Source: Hyphomicrobiales bacterium
GTDB taxonomy: Bacteria; Pseudomonadota; Alphaproteobacteria; Rhizobiales; Xanthobacteraceae
DNA length: 64,000 bases
Assembly: GCA_017305665.1 (NCBI GenBank)
Contig: JAFKKH010000022.1
Coordinates: forward strand, 124,001-188,000
Reading direction: 5' to 3'
Part shown: one piece after another, positions 53,587 to 62,957 of the stretch
Numbering within the stretch: the first letter of the stretch is position 1
Layout: each line of letters starts with the position of its first letter
Notes under the pieces: generated by a model
Databases searched by the model: none
Seen by the model: the letters and a program-made list of their open reading frames with translations, nothing else
What the model was told of the DNA's origin: nothing
Translations under genes and position numbers: made by a program

Positions 53587-54783
53587 ATGACCGACAGCAC
53601 CCTCGTTCTTCGCAAGCGCCGTCTCTGGCCCGTTTTCGTCATGCCCGCGCTGGTGGTCGTCCTCGCGGTAGGATGGAGCGCGTTCTGGTTTTACGCCGCC
53701 TCGCAGGTCGATCAGACCGTCGATGCCTGGCGCGCACGCGAGGCCGCGTCGGGGCGCATCTATGACTGCGCCAAGCGGACTGTCGGCGGCTTTCCGTTCC
53801 GGCTTGAGGTGCATTGCGAGGGCGCGACCGTCGCGCTGAAGTCGCAGACCGCCGATCAAGCCGCGGCCCAGACGCCACCCGTGACCGCAAGTCTCGGTGA
53901 CATTCTGGTGGTCGCCCAGATTTACACGCCAAAACTGCTGATCGCGGAGTTCAAGTCGCCCGCGACGTTGTCGCAACGCGGTCAACCCACGATGACGGTC
54001 AACTGGAAGACCGCACGTAGCAGCATCGTGGGGCTGCCGGGTACTCCTCAACGGGCGGACATCGTGTTCGACGATCCGTCGATCGATCGCACTGTGGCGT
54101 CGGGGCAAGCTCCGGTCGCCCGCGCCAAACATATCGAACTGCACGGCCGTATCGCCGAGAGCTCCACCGCCGATCATCCTGCGATTGAAGCCGTACTCGA
54201 ATTGAATGGCGGGACTGTTCAGGACATTCATCCGCTGCTGGCCGCGCCGTTCGACGCCAATGTTCACGCGATGGTGCGCGGCTTGAAGGATTTCACGCCA
54301 AAACCCTGGCCGGTGCGGTTTCGCGAATTGCAGGCAGCGGGTGGACGCGTCGAGATCGTGCAGTCGCGCATCCAGCAGGGCGATCTGATCGCGATCGCCG
54401 CGGGCTCGCTCGGTCTGACGGCCAGCGGTCATCTCGATGGCGAGTTGCAAATGACGGTGGCCGGTTTCGAGAAGGTGATCCCGGCGCTCGGGATCGAGAA
54501 GATGCTGGACGAGGGCGTGCCGCAAGCGACGCTCGACAAGGTAGCGCCCGGTGTGAAGTCGCAGGATCTCACCAAACTGTTCGGCGCGCTGGACCGGGCC
54601 ATTCCGGGGCTCGGCAAGGCCGTGCGCCAGAACGCCAACGTCGGTATCGCAGCCGGGCTCAATGCGCTCGGTCAGGAAGCGACACTGGAAGGCAAGAAGG
54701 CGCGATCCTTCCCGCTGCGTTTCGTCGACGGTGCGATCTTCCTCGGGCCGTTCAAGGTGGCCCAGACGCCGCCGCTATTCTGA
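53587..54783 (+). CDS. DUF2125 family protein
   Basis: 398 residues. N-terminal membrane anchor (FVMPALVVVLAVGWSAFWFY) with a long periplasmic domain containing paired Cys (IYDCAKRTVGGFPFRLEVHC). The DUF2125 family is frequent in Rhizobiales. ATG 53587 follows GGTCCCGGC. It is convergent with tyrC (4 bp gap). Function unknown. Confidence 0.85.
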   Translation: MTDSTLVLRKRRLWPVFVMPALVVVLAVGWSAFWFYAASQVDQTVDAWRAREAASGRIYDCAKRTVGGFPFRLEVHCEGATVALKSQTADQAAAQTPPVTASLGDILVVAQIYTPKLLIAEFKSPATLSQRGQPTMTVNWKTARSSIVGLPGTPQRADIVFDDPSIDRTVASGQAPVARAKHIELHGRIAESSTADHPAIEAVLELNGGTVQDIHPLLAAPFDANVHAMVRGLKDFTPKPWPVRFRELQAAGGRVEIVQSRIQQGDLIAIAAGSLGLTASGHLDGELQMTVAGFEKVIPALGIEKMLDEGVPQATLDKVAPGVKSQDLTKLFGALDRAIPGLGKAVRQNANVGIAAGLNALGQEATLEGKKARSFPLRFVDGAIFLGPFKVAQTPPLF

Positions 54784-54787
54784 CGGC

Positions 54788-55726
54788 TTAAGGCTTCTTC
54801 GGCGTGGCCGCGCTCAGCCGCCCGAAGTCGGGAGCGGCCGAATCCTGGCCGATCTCGACGATGCCGCGGCGGATCGCGCGGGTGCGCGTGAAGTGATCGA
54901 ACAGGGCCTCTCCATCGCCGCGGCGCATCGCGCGCGTCAGCTTGGAGAGATCCTCGTTGAAGGTGCCGAGCATTTCCAGCACCGCATCCTTGTTGTTCAG
55001 GAACACGTCGCGCCACATGGTGGGGTCGGACGCCGCGATGCGGGTGAAGTCGCGGAAGCCGCCGGCCGAGAACTTCATCACTTCCGAGGATGTGACCTCG
55101 CCGAGTTCGTCCGCCGTGCCGACGATGGTATAGGCGATCAGATGCGGCAGATGACTGGTGATCGCGAGCACCAGGTCGTGATGGTCGGGCGTCATGGTCT
55201 CGACCTTGGCACCGATCGCGGTCCAGAACGCGCGCAACTTGTCGACGGCCGCGGCATCGGTCCCTTCGGGCGGCGTCAGGATGCACCAGCGGTTGATGAA
55301 CAGTTCGGGAAAGCCGGAATCCGGCCCCGAATGCTCGGTGCCCGCCACCGGATGCGCCGGTACGAAATGCACGCCAGCCGGCAGGTGCGGGGCCATGTCG
55401 CGGACGACGGCGCCCTTCACCGATCCGACGTCGGAGATGATGGCGCCCGGCTTCAGATATGGCGCGATCTCCTTGGCCACCGGCCCGCATGCCCCGACGG
55501 GGATGCAGAGGATCACGAGATCGGCGTCCTTGACGGCCTCGACGTTGGTCTCGACCACGCGGTCGACGATGCCGAGCTCGGCCACCCGCGCCCGGGTCTT
55601 CGGCGAGCGCGCCGTGGTGACGATTTCGCTGGCGAGTCCCTTTGCCCGCGCGGCGCGCGCGATCGAGCCTCCGATCAGGCCGAAGCCGATCAGCGCGACG
55701 CGCTGGAATAGGGGCGCTGTGGTCAT
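54788..55726 (-). CDS. tyrC: Prephenate/arogenate (cyclohexadienyl) dehydrogenase
   Basis: 312 residues. NAD motif [20 protein letters not shown], then [13 protein letters not shown] and [20 protein letters not shown], the TyrA-specific His region. Oxidises prephenate and/or arogenate towards tyrosine. Its ATG overlaps the hisC stop (ATGA), so the two are coupled. Confidence 0.92.
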   Translation of the reverse strand: MTTAPLFQRVALIGFGLIGGSIARAARAKGLASEIVTTARSPKTRARVAELGIVDRVVETNVEAVKDADLVILCIPVGACGPVAKEIAPYLKPGAIISDVGSVKGAVVRDMAPHLPAGVHFVPAHPVAGTEHSGPDSGFPELFINRWCILTPPEGTDAAAVDKLRAFWTAIGAKVETMTPDHHDLVLAITSHLPHLIAYTIVGTADELGEVTSSEVMKFSAGGFRDFTRIAASDPTMWRDVFLNNKDAVLEMLGTFNEDLSKLTRAMRRGDGEALFDHFTRTRAIRRGIVEIGQDSAAPDFGRLSAATPKKP

Positions 55727-56820
55727 TTCTGCGCCATGAAATCGCGCAAGCCATCCGCCACCAGGCGGTTGGCTTCCTCGGTGCCAATGGTCATGCGGAG
55801 CGCATGCGGCAAGCCGTAGTTGTTGAGCGCGCGCAGCACGAGGCCGCGCTTGGTCAGGAACGCATCGGCGTCGGCCGCGGTCTTGCCCTTGGCGGTGGGG
55901 AAGTGGATCAGGATGAAGTTGGCCACGCTCGGCGTCACCTTGAGACCGAGCTTGGTAACTTCGTCCGTCAGCCAGTTGCGCCACTTTTCGGTGTGCTCTT
56001 TCGACATCTGCTGATGCGCGGTGTCCTCGATCGCGGCGACGGCGGCGCGCATCGCCGGAGTCGAAACGTTGAACGGTCCGCGAATGCGGTTGACCGCATC
56101 AACGATGTGCGCCGGTCCGAACATCCAGCCGATCCGTAGCGATGCAAGGCCGTGGATCTTGGAGAAGGTGTGGGTCAGCACCGTATTCTCGGTGGTCGCC
56201 ACCAGCTCGATGCCAAGTTCGTAGTCATTGCGTGACACATAATCCGAATAGGCGGCGTCGAGTACCAGCAGCACGTGTGATGGCAAGCCGGCGCGCAGGC
56301 GCTTGACCTCGTCGAACGGCAGATAGGTGCCGGTGGGGTTGTTGGGGTTGGCGAGCCAGACCAGCTTGGTCTTCGGCGTGATCCGCTTAAGGATCGCATC
56401 GACGTCGGCGGTGTAGTCGGTCTCCGGCGCGACGACGTTTTTCGCGCCGTTCGCCATGGTTGCGATCGGATACACCAGAAAGCCGTGCGTGGTCGAAATC
56501 GCCTCGTCGCCGTGGCTCAGATAGGTGTGCGCCAGCAGGTTGAGGATTTCATCGGAGCCTGCACCACAGATGATGCGATCCGGATCGAGCCCGTAGGCAC
56601 GCCCGATGGCTTCGCGCAGCACGCGCGAGGTGCCTTCCGGGTAATCCTCCAGATGCGACACCGCATCGCGGTAAGCGTTCATCGCTTTCGGCGACGGGCC
56701 GAACGGCGTTTCGTTGGCCGACAGCTTGAACACCTTGCGGCCCGCCTCCGGCACCGGGCTCTTGCCGGGTGTGTAGGGCGCAATATCGAGGATGCCGGGG
56801 TTCGGCACAGGGCGAGACAT
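55723..56820 (-). CDS. hisC: Histidinol-phosphate (imidazole acetol phosphate) aminotransferase
   Basis: 365 residues. PLP fold [34 protein letters not shown] and the PLP lysine in [17 protein letters not shown]. HisC also transaminates prephenate or aromatic keto acids, which fits its place between chorismate mutase and tyrC. ATG 56820 (MSRPVPNPG) has GGAG 6 bp before; 56826 is possible. The 24-bp gap to the upstream mutase gene suggests one transcript. Confidence 0.92.
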   Translation of the reverse strand: MSRPVPNPGILDIAPYTPGKSPVPEAGRKVFKLSANETPFGPSPKAMNAYRDAVSHLEDYPEGTSRVLREAIGRAYGLDPDRIICGAGSDEILNLLAHTYLSHGDEAISTTHGFLVYPIATMANGAKNVVAPETDYTADVDAILKRITPKTKLVWLANPNNPTGTYLPFDEVKRLRAGLPSHVLLVLDAAYSDYVSRNDYELGIELVATTENTVLTHTFSKIHGLASLRIGWMFGPAHIVDAVNRIRGPFNVSTPAMRAAVAAIEDTAHQQMSKEHTEKWRNWLTDEVTKLGLKVTPSVANFILIHFPTAKGKTAADADAFLTKRGLVLRALNNYGLPHALRMTIGTEEANRLVADGLRDFMAQK

Positions 56821-56844
56821 CGTCAACTCCGGAGTGTCGGGGCT

Positions 56845-57696
56845 CTACGAGCGCACGGCCCCGCTGGAAGGGATCGTATAGCGCGTTGCATGGCTGCCGA
56901 CGAGGGCCGTCGAACGGACCGATGCCCCGACTTTGGTCAACGCAGACGTGACCTTGTCGAGGCTGGTGTCGCCCGTGATCGAGGCCAGCAATGCGGCGCC
57001 GTCAAAAGCCGTGTCGGGGACGGCGACGATCTCGGCGAGCGGCGACAGCGCGCGGGCGGTGTCGGCATTCCAGCCGGAGACGCGGATGCTCCAGGTTTCG
57101 ACCTCCGTCACCCGTGCATCGTCGGCGACGCGCGAGATCACGAATACGGGGAGCGCCGCCGGATGGTCGGCGCGTTCGATGAAGGGGAGGCGGGCGATGA
57201 TCTTCGGTGCGCCTTCGGCTTCCAGTGCAAGCCACCATGGCGTGCGGCTCGAGGTGGCCGGGACCAGCGCGAGATCGCCCTTCGAGTTTGCAACTGCGTC
57301 GACGGCGGCCGGTGCGTTGAAGTGCGATACGAACGGCACCGTGAAACCGAAATGGAAGCGCGCCGAATCCCGCATCGCGGATTCGCCGAGCGACAGATCG
57401 GCATGGAGCGAGAACGGCGCCTGCACGTAGGTGAAGGTCGAGATGATGACGCGCCAGATGCTCTCGACGGTGTCGAGCGGAAGAATACCGCGATGGCGCT
57501 GCGCCAGCCGGCGCATCATGTCGGCCTCGCGTGCCGGCCGGAATGCGGAGCCGACTTCCTGGGTCTGCTTCACCGAGATCAGGCGATCGATGATGTCGCC
57601 ACGCTGCATCAGCAGGTTATGGACCTGCTGATCGATACTATCGATCTCTTTGCGCAGGTCTTGCAGGGAGGGCGGCGCGGGGGGTGTTTTAGCCAT
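56845..57696 (-). CDS. Chorismate mutase with C-terminal prephenate-dehydratase-like region
   Basis: 283 residues. Residues about 8-95 are an AroQ-type chorismate mutase (LQDLRKEIDSIDQQVHNLLM, READMMRRLAQRHRGILPLD), the form fused to P-proteins. The remaining 190 residues look like a degenerate ligand-binding or dehydratase-type domain (FGFTVPFVSHFNAPAAVDAV, GDLALVPATSSRTPWWLALE) without the usual TRF motif. Chorismate to prephenate is supported; any dehydratase activity is doubtful. It heads an operon with hisC and tyrC. Confidence 0.82.
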   Translation of the reverse strand: MAKTPPAPPSLQDLRKEIDSIDQQVHNLLMQRGDIIDRLISVKQTQEVGSAFRPAREADMMRRLAQRHRGILPLDTVESIWRVIISTFTYVQAPFSLHADLSLGESAMRDSARFHFGFTVPFVSHFNAPAAVDAVANSKGDLALVPATSSRTPWWLALEAEGAPKIIARLPFIERADHPAALPVFVISRVADDARVTEVETWSIRVSGWNADTARALSPLAEIVAVPDTAFDGAALLASITGDTSLDKVTSALTKVGASVRSTALVGSHATRYTIPSSGAVRS

Positions 57697-57901
57697 GGAT
57701 GCAACTCATCGGGCCGCATCAACGGGACGGCCAGTATCTTGGTTCTGACGTTCGCATCCGCGGTTTGCGGCAAGGAGGCCGAACGTCAATTCATGCTGTT
57801 TGCGGGCGCATTGATAGGAAAGACGGCGCGTGAAAGCAAAGAAAACATTGCCGAGGTGTCCGTCAGCGCGCTTCCGGAGGCAAGCTCTCGCGCGCCTTGC
57901 C
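57697..57901. other. Divergent intergenic region before metX and the mutase operon
   Basis: No supported gene. Plus-strand open frames here are tails of mirror ORFs over the mutase/hisC genes. The right edge abuts a promoter and riboswitch for metX. Confidence 0.5.
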
Positions 57902-57930
57902 TTGACGAAAAGCGCATGCGGGACTAACTT
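57902..57930 (+). promoter_or_regulatory. Candidate sigma-70 promoter for metXW
   Basis: TTGACG, a 17-bp spacer, TAACTT. It ends about 10 bp before the riboswitch, which places the transcript start at the riboswitch 5' end, as expected for an RNA leader. Confidence 0.55.
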
Positions 57931-57937
57931 CCCGCTG

Positions 57938-57993
57938 TTCCGTGGTCATTTGAGCCGGCCGGCTTGCAGCCACGTTAAACAACTCGCTAAACA
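57938..57993 (+). ncRNA. SAM-II riboswitch
   Basis: TTCCGTGGTCATTTGAGCCG, then the GGCCGGCTTGCAGCCACG stem, TTAAACAACTCGCTAAACA. This follows the conserved metA-motif (SAM-II) order: CGTGGTCATTTG, the stem closing GCAGCCACG, TTAAAC, and GCTAAA for the pseudoknot. Binding S-adenosylmethionine is expected to switch off the downstream methionine genes. It is 110 bp upstream of metX. Confidence 0.92.
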
Positions 57994-58018
57994 GGCCGGG
58001 GACAGCAAAATCCTGATC

Positions 58019-58049
58019 CCGGCCGAACCCATGTTCAGGCCGGTTTTTT
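58019..58049 (+). terminator. Riboswitch-linked terminator hairpin
   Basis: CCGGCC, loop GAACCCATGTTCA, GGCCGG, TTTTTT. A second hairpin, GGCCGGG at 57994-58000 with CCCGGCC at 58018-58024, uses the same 58019-58024 arm, so only one can form at a time. This is the expected shape of a transcription-attenuation switch, though its coupling to the aptamer is inferred. Confidence 0.75.
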
Positions 58050-58102
58050 ATGGCCTGTGATCCGGTGGTTATCGAAAACTGCCGGTGGAGGTCAGTAACA
58101 GG

Positions 58103-59302
58103 ATGGTAAACGTGCAAACGATACCTGGTCCGGCGGTTCACGCCGAGGATCGCGTCCTCGAGGCGGACCACCCCACTTCGCAGGTCGCGGTGTTTACCGA
58201 CGATCAACCTCTGCGGCTGGATTGCGGCATCGATCTCGCGCCATTCCAGATCGCCTATCAGACCTACGGCGAACTCAATGCCGACAAATCCAATGCGATC
58301 CTGGTTTGCCATGCGCTGACCGGCGATCAGCATGTCGCAAACGTCCATCCCGTCACTGGCAAGCCGGGCTGGTGGGTGACGCTGGTGGGGCCGGGCAAGC
58401 CGCTCGACACCGACAGGTATTTCATCATCTGCACGAACGTGATCGGCGGCTGCATGGGTTCGACCGGTCCGGCTTCCATCAATCCGGCCACCGGCAAGGC
58501 GTGGGGTCTCGATTTTCCGGTCATCACCATTCCGGACATGGTGCGCGCGCAGGCCATGCTGATCGATCGTCTCGGCATCGACACGCTGTTCGCCGTGGTC
58601 GGCGGCTCCATGGGCGGCATGCAGGTGCTGCAATGGTGCGTGGCCTATCCGCAGCGTGTGTTCTCGGCGTTGCCGATCGCGTGCAGCACGCGTCACTCGG
58701 CACAGAACATCGCGTTTCACGAGTTGGGGCGGCAGGCCGTGATGGCCGATCCCGACTGGCGCGACGGCCGCTATGTCGAGCAGGGCACCCATCCGCGGCG
58801 AGGGCTTGGTGTCGCGCGGATGGCCGCGCACATCACCTATCTGTCGGACGCGGCTTTACATCGCAAGTTCGGGCGGCGGATGCAGGACCGCGAGCTGCCG
58901 ACGTTTTCATTCGATGCGGATTTCCAGGTCGAAAGCTATCTGCGTTATCAGGGCTCGTCGTTCGTCGAGCGCTTCGACGCCAACAGCTATCTCTACCTGA
59001 CGCGGGCGATGGACTATTTCGACATCGCGGCGGACCACGACGGCGTGCTGGCCAAGGCATTTCGCGATACCAAGACGCGGTTCTGCGTGGTGTCGTTCAC
59101 GAGTGACTGGCTGTTTCCGACATCGGAATCGCGCGCCACCGTGCATGCGCTCAATGCCGGCGGGGCGCGGGTCTCGTTCGCGGAAATCGAGACCGATCGC
59201 GGCCACGATGCCTTCCTGCTCGATGTTCCCGAATTCTTCGACATCGTGCACGCGTTCCTGGAATCCGCAGGCAAGACACGCGGCTTGACGGCAGGTGAGT
59301 GA
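58103..59302 (+). CDS. metX: Homoserine O-acyltransferase (MetX)
   Basis: 399 residues, alpha/beta-hydrolase fold: [13 protein letters not shown], the nucleophile elbow [14 protein letters not shown], a C-terminal Asp ([18 protein letters not shown]) and His (DRGHDAFLL). Acylates homoserine for methionine synthesis; acetyl versus succinyl donor is not resolved, though MetX is usually acetyl. ATG 58103 chosen (GGAGG upstream); a GTG at 58085 is in frame. Leader carries the SAM-II riboswitch. Confidence 0.92.
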   Translation: MVNVQTIPGPAVHAEDRVLEADHPTSQVAVFTDDQPLRLDCGIDLAPFQIAYQTYGELNADKSNAILVCHALTGDQHVANVHPVTGKPGWWVTLVGPGKPLDTDRYFIICTNVIGGCMGSTGPASINPATGKAWGLDFPVITIPDMVRAQAMLIDRLGIDTLFAVVGGSMGGMQVLQWCVAYPQRVFSALPIACSTRHSAQNIAFHELGRQAVMADPDWRDGRYVEQGTHPRRGLGVARMAAHITYLSDAALHRKFGRRMQDRELPTFSFDADFQVESYLRYQGSSFVERFDANSYLYLTRAMDYFDIAADHDGVLAKAFRDTKTRFCVVSFTSDWLFPTSESRATVHALNAGGARVSFAEIETDRGHDAFLLDVPEFFDIVHAFLESAGKTRGLTAGE

Positions 59303-59303
59303 A

Positions 59304-59972
59304 ATGACCGCCCAGCAACAAGCTTTGCCATTGAACGGCCTCGCTTCTCCATCGGACAGCCGCTATCGCAGCGACCATCTGCTGTTGGCGGAGATGATCG
59401 AGTCCGGTTCGAAGGTGCTCGATGTCGGTTGCGGCGACGGCGATCTGCTGCAATTGCTGGAGACGCGCGGTATCGACGGGCGCGGCATCGAGTTGTCGCG
59501 CGAGGGCGTCAACCATTGCGTCGCCAAGGGACTTGCCGTGGTGCAGGGCGACGCCGATACGGATCTCGTCAACTATCCCGATGATGCGTTCGACTACGTG
59601 ATCCTGTCGCAGACCTTGCAGGCGACGCGGCAACCGAGGGTCGTGCTGGAGAACTTGCTGCGGATCGGCCGCCGCGCCATCGTCTCGTTTCCGAACTTCG
59701 GCTACTGGAAGATGCGGCTTCAATTGCTGATCGGTGGCCACATGCCGCGTACCGAGAATCTGCCGGCGACGTGGTACGACACGGCCAATATCCACTTCTG
59801 CACCATCAAGGATTTCGTGGAGCTCTGCGACGCGATCAATGTCAAGATGGAGCGCGCGATCGCGCTCGATCTCTATGGCCGGCCGCTGCAGTTCAATGCA
59901 CCCTGGTGGTTCTGGAACATGTTCGGCGAGCAGGGCGTATTTTTGCTCAGCCGCGCAGAGAAGGGCAGATAG
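59304..59972 (+). CDS. metW: Methionine biosynthesis protein MetW
   Basis: 222 residues of a class I SAM-methyltransferase-like fold: VLDVGCGDGDLLQLLE, then QTLQATRQPRVVLEN and VSFPNFGYWKMRLQL. MetW partners MetX in methionine synthesis. It starts 1 bp after the metX stop, with GGTGAG as a ribosome site. Confidence 0.93.
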   Translation: MTAQQQALPLNGLASPSDSRYRSDHLLLAEMIESGSKVLDVGCGDGDLLQLLETRGIDGRGIELSREGVNHCVAKGLAVVQGDADTDLVNYPDDAFDYVILSQTLQATRQPRVVLENLLRIGRRAIVSFPNFGYWKMRLQLLIGGHMPRTENLPATWYDTANIHFCTIKDFVELCDAINVKMERAIALDLYGRPLQFNAPWWFWNMFGEQGVFLLSRAEKGR

Positions 59973-59981
59973 CAAATCGAG

Positions 59982-60012
59982 CCGTCATGGCCGAGCCTGT
60001 CGGCCATGACGG
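59982..60012. terminator. Bidirectional palindrome between metW and an alpha/beta hydrolase gene
   Basis: CCGTCATGGCCGA, GCCTG, TCGGCCATGACGG: a 13-bp perfect stem between two convergent genes. No long T-run on either side, but its placement suits a shared terminator. Confidence 0.65.
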
Positions 60013-60018
60013 AATTGA

Positions 60019-60882
60019 TCACGCCTTGATCGAGCGCGGATCGCGCGGTCCCCAGCGTTTTGCCTCGGCGAGTGCGATGAAACGCTCCACCGCGCCGTTG
60101 AACAGCGAAGCCTCTTCCAGGTTGAGAACGTGGCCGGTCTTGGGAAACATCATCAGCCCCGAAGGCGCGATGTGCTTCTTGAGATAAAGGCTGGATTCGA
60201 TGCAGGCATCGTCCTCGTCGCCGACCACGATCAGCGTCGGCGTGTTCACCCGCTTGATGGCCGACTCGAATTCGTAGAGGGGCGGACGGCCGCCCTGGAA
60301 GTTGCGCATGGTGAACGCCGAGCCTTTGGCATCGTGGCGCGACAGCGCATCGAAGAACTCCTGATAGCCGCGCGGATCCTTCACCTCGAACGCCACGCGG
60401 CCCGGACCACGTCCGTAGCCGTTTGCAAAGCCGGCCGCGCCGCTTGTTTCAAGCTGCTCGGCGTTTCTGCGGCACTCGGCGCGGAATTGATCGAGCTTCG
60501 CAGCTTCGAATCCGGAGCCGATGCCGGCGAGTGTCAATGACAGCACGCGTTCGGGGGCTTTGATGCCGACTTGAAGGGACGAATAGGCGCCCATCGAGAG
60601 ACCGACGAGGTGGGCCGCCTTGATCTTGAGATGATCGAGAACGGCAATCGCATCGTCGCGGAAATGCTCGTAGCTGTAGGCGCTGTCCGTGGCGGGCACA
60701 TCCGACGGCGTGTAGCCGCGCGCCGAATAGGCGATGCAGCGATGCCGGCGCGAGAAGTAGCGCATCTGCGGCTCCCAGCTCGCGTAGTCCGCCGCGAATT
60801 CGTGCACGAACAGGATCGGCGTGCCGCTGCCCGACTCTTCGAAGTAGAGGCGTACATTGTCCTTGGTTGTTGCGTGGGGCAT
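60019..60882 (-). CDS. Alpha/beta hydrolase
   Basis: 287 residues. LYFEESGSGTPILFVHEFAA (oxyanion hole), VGLSMGAYSSLQVG (nucleophile Ser), VVGDEDDACIESSLYL (Asp) and KTGHVLNLEEASLF (His). The lid insertion between Ser and Asp is longer than usual. Haloperoxidase or ester hydrolase branch; the substrate is unknown. Confidence 0.85.
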   Translation of the reverse strand: MPHATTKDNVRLYFEESGSGTPILFVHEFAADYASWEPQMRYFSRRHRCIAYSARGYTPSDVPATDSAYSYEHFRDDAIAVLDHLKIKAAHLVGLSMGAYSSLQVGIKAPERVLSLTLAGIGSGFEAAKLDQFRAECRRNAEQLETSGAAGFANGYGRGPGRVAFEVKDPRGYQEFFDALSRHDAKGSAFTMRNFQGGRPPLYEFESAIKRVNTPTLIVVGDEDDACIESSLYLKKHIAPSGLMMFPKTGHVLNLEEASLFNGAVERFIALAEAKRWGPRDPRSIKA

Positions 60883-61179
60883 TCCGTTCTCCCGTTAACG
60901 ATTATGGCTATTCGTCGGCGCCACGATAGTTGAAAACGCACGCGCATGCGCTCTGCGCCAGATGCAGTCCAGCCATGACTTCCAAAACGCGCCTTAACAT
61001 GTTTTCAAGGCGCCGCGCGATGGCTTCCGTCACCAAATGACCGCGGAATCGCCTCGAAAACGCGTGAGGCATGCAGCACATCGTCATGCTCTCGCCATAT
61101 CGCAATTCGTTTTACGCGCTGGAGTGTCGATCTCGGTCTCGGGATCGATGGAATTTGGGGGTGTCACAGAGGATGCAGA

Positions 61180-61836
61180 ATGATTGAGTTGGTTGCGTTT
61201 CGCCGGTCGCTTCGTGTTTTGGCGCTGGCGGTTTGTTCATTGGCCATCGTCGCGCTCGCGACGCCCGCTTCGGCAAGGCCTTATCATCATCACCGCGCGG
61301 GACATCACGCGCATCATCATCACAAACATCATCATTATCATCACGCGAGCCGGCACCATCGGTATCGCCATCATGGTCGCCGTGCGCGCGTTTCGCACTG
61401 GAATGCCGGCGTCGAGCGGATGCATGCGCAAGGCCTTGCGAATGCCAACGCCGCACTGACGCCGCAGACCGGATTCTCCAGCGGCTTCGGCGTGTCGAAC
61501 GTCGTCGCCGAAGCCCGTCGCTATATCGGCGGCAATCCGACCGGCCGCAGCCGGCTCTGGTGCGCGCGCTTCATGAACATGGTGCTGAAGCGCTCGGGCC
61601 ATCAGGGCACGGGGTCGGACATGGCGAGTTCGTTCGCGCATTACGGGCGCCGTGTGTCAGGCCCGCAAGTCGGTGCCATCGCCGTCATGGGTCGCCGTGG
61701 CGGCGGTCACGTCGGCGTGGTCAGCGGCATCGACAAGCGCGGCAACCCGATCATCGTGTCGGGCAATCACAGTCATCGCGTCGCGGAATCGGTCTATCCG
61801 CGCGGCCGCATCTACGCCTACGTGATGCCGAACTGA
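61180..61836 (+). CDS. His-rich secreted CHAP/TIGR02594-like protein
   Basis: 218 residues. Signal peptide (LALAVCSLAIVALATPASAR) is followed by a His-rich block at about 35-65 (HHHH and HH runs with Arg, Lys, Tyr), then a cysteine-peptidase-like domain: RRYIGGNPTGRSRLWCARFM with the putative nucleophile Cys, and GGHVGVVSG with the His. Likely a cell-wall hydrolase or amidase; the His block could bind metal ions. The ATG is 61180 with AGAGGATGCAGA upstream. Confidence 0.78.
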   Translation: MIELVAFRRSLRVLALAVCSLAIVALATPASARPYHHHRAGHHAHHHHKHHHYHHASRHHRYRHHGRRARVSHWNAGVERMHAQGLANANAALTPQTGFSSGFGVSNVVAEARRYIGGNPTGRSRLWCARFMNMVLKRSGHQGTGSDMASSFAHYGRRVSGPQVGAIAVMGRRGGGHVGVVSGIDKRGNPIIVSGNHSHRVAESVYPRGRIYAYVMPN

Positions 61837-61841
61837 CGCTG

Positions 61842-61900
61842 TAGCGTTTTCAAGCGAAGTGGATACCGGTTCGCGTCAAGAAAACGCGTCAAAATGAAAA
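61842..61900. repeat. Interspersed intergenic repeat
   Basis: GCGTTTTCAAGCGAAGTGGA followed by TACCGGTTCGCGTCAAGAAA and ACGCGTCAAAATGAAAAGCT. This is a repeat unit of a type recalled as frequent between genes in Bradyrhizobium-like genomes; its copy number here is one. Confidence 0.6.
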
Positions 61901-61941
61901 GCTAGAGCCCGGCTTTGATTCCATCAAAGCCGGAATAGCTC
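61901..61941. terminator. Hairpin between the CHAP-like and MOSC genes
   Basis: GCTAGAGCCCGGCTTTGAT, loop TCC, ATCAAAGCCGGAATAGCTC: an 11-bp core stem CCGGCTTTGAT/ATCAAAGCCGG with outer extension. It lies between convergent genes and may end both transcripts, but has no long T-run. Confidence 0.65.
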
Positions 61942-61946
61942 TTGCG

Positions 61947-62732
61947 TCAGATCAGCGACGGATCGGCATGAACGATCTTGTCACCGGTGGCGACCGTGCC
62001 GCCGGTGACGACCTCCGCGTAAATCCCACAATCGCAGTGGCCAAGCGTTCGCATCAGGGTCTGCGGGATGTTGAGGTCGCGTGCGGCGGTTTCCGGATCG
62101 ACATTGGTGGCCGCACAGCGCACGATCCGCTTGACCACCTTGAGCCTGACGTCGCCAATCGCGAGCGTGCGGTCGAGCAGGTCGAGTTCGCTCCAGGCCG
62201 GCCAGCCGCGGACGTAAAGATTGGCGCGAAAGCGTAAGGGATGGACCGGCTGTCCCACCATCTCCTCGATGGCGGCGACGCTGCCGAGGTTGATGATGGA
62301 GACGACCTTCTTTGCAACGTCCGAAAAGCTGTGGCCGTGGCCGACCAGCACCTTCGGCGGTCCTTTCAGTTCCTCGGCGAAATTGGTCGCGAAATAATCC
62401 TCGACCGTGGCGCGGCCCTCGGCGGTGCCGAGGTCGGTGCGGACCGCTTCCTTGCCGTCGGCCCGAAGTGTCAGAACCCGGCTGTCGTCGTCGTAGTGGC
62501 TGTGGAGGGTGGCAAGGCGCTCGTCTCGCATCAGCATCAGAAAGCGGGTTTTCGGAAAGTATTGCGGATTGGCCGGGTCGAAGCCGGTCGGGCCGTTCTC
62601 GATGGCGTAGCTGCGATCGCCGGGGACGGTTTTGCCGGGGCTCAGGGCGGCGCGGAGCAGGGCTTCCGCGGACAGCCCTTTGACGGGATAGCGGTAAATG
62701 GCCTCGATGGCCGCATCGGGGATTTCGGACAT
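61947..62732 (-). CDS. MOSC domain protein
   Basis: 261 residues. N-terminal MOSC barrel lead IEAIYRYPVKGLSAEALLRA, then LRFRANLYVRGWPAWSELDL and the conserved Cys in VKRIVRCAATNVDPETAARD. MOSC proteins handle molybdenum-cofactor sulfur or N-hydroxylated substrates. ATG 62732 (MSEIPDAAIE). It is divergent from clpB. Confidence 0.85.
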   Translation of the reverse strand: MSEIPDAAIEAIYRYPVKGLSAEALLRAALSPGKTVPGDRSYAIENGPTGFDPANPQYFPKTRFLMLMRDERLATLHSHYDDDSRVLTLRADGKEAVRTDLGTAEGRATVEDYFATNFAEELKGPPKVLVGHGHSFSDVAKKVVSIINLGSVAAIEEMVGQPVHPLRFRANLYVRGWPAWSELDLLDRTLAIGDVRLKVVKRIVRCAATNVDPETAARDLNIPQTLMRTLGHCDCGIYAEVVTGGTVATGDKIVHADPSLI

Positions 62733-62957
62733 AAGGCTGTTTAGGGGATTCGCGCGCGGCTTGCCATCGGCCGCGAAAATCCACCGCGCCGCCTCTTCCT
62801 TTCCTGGGAGCGTATTCCTACATTTGCCACAAGCTGGATCGACGATCCGGCGTGACGACCGTTGCCGGTTGAGGAACGTCAACGCGGCCAGCGGAAACCC
62901 AATGAAGATGTTGCTTCTGTGCCTTCGGGGCAGGGGCGGCAGGCTGAGGGAGATCCC

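Noticed and set aside
62733-62957. Heat-shock (RpoH) promoter before clpB
   Set aside because: CTTGCC at about 62759 is a possible -35 box, but no convincing -10 box at proper spacing was found.
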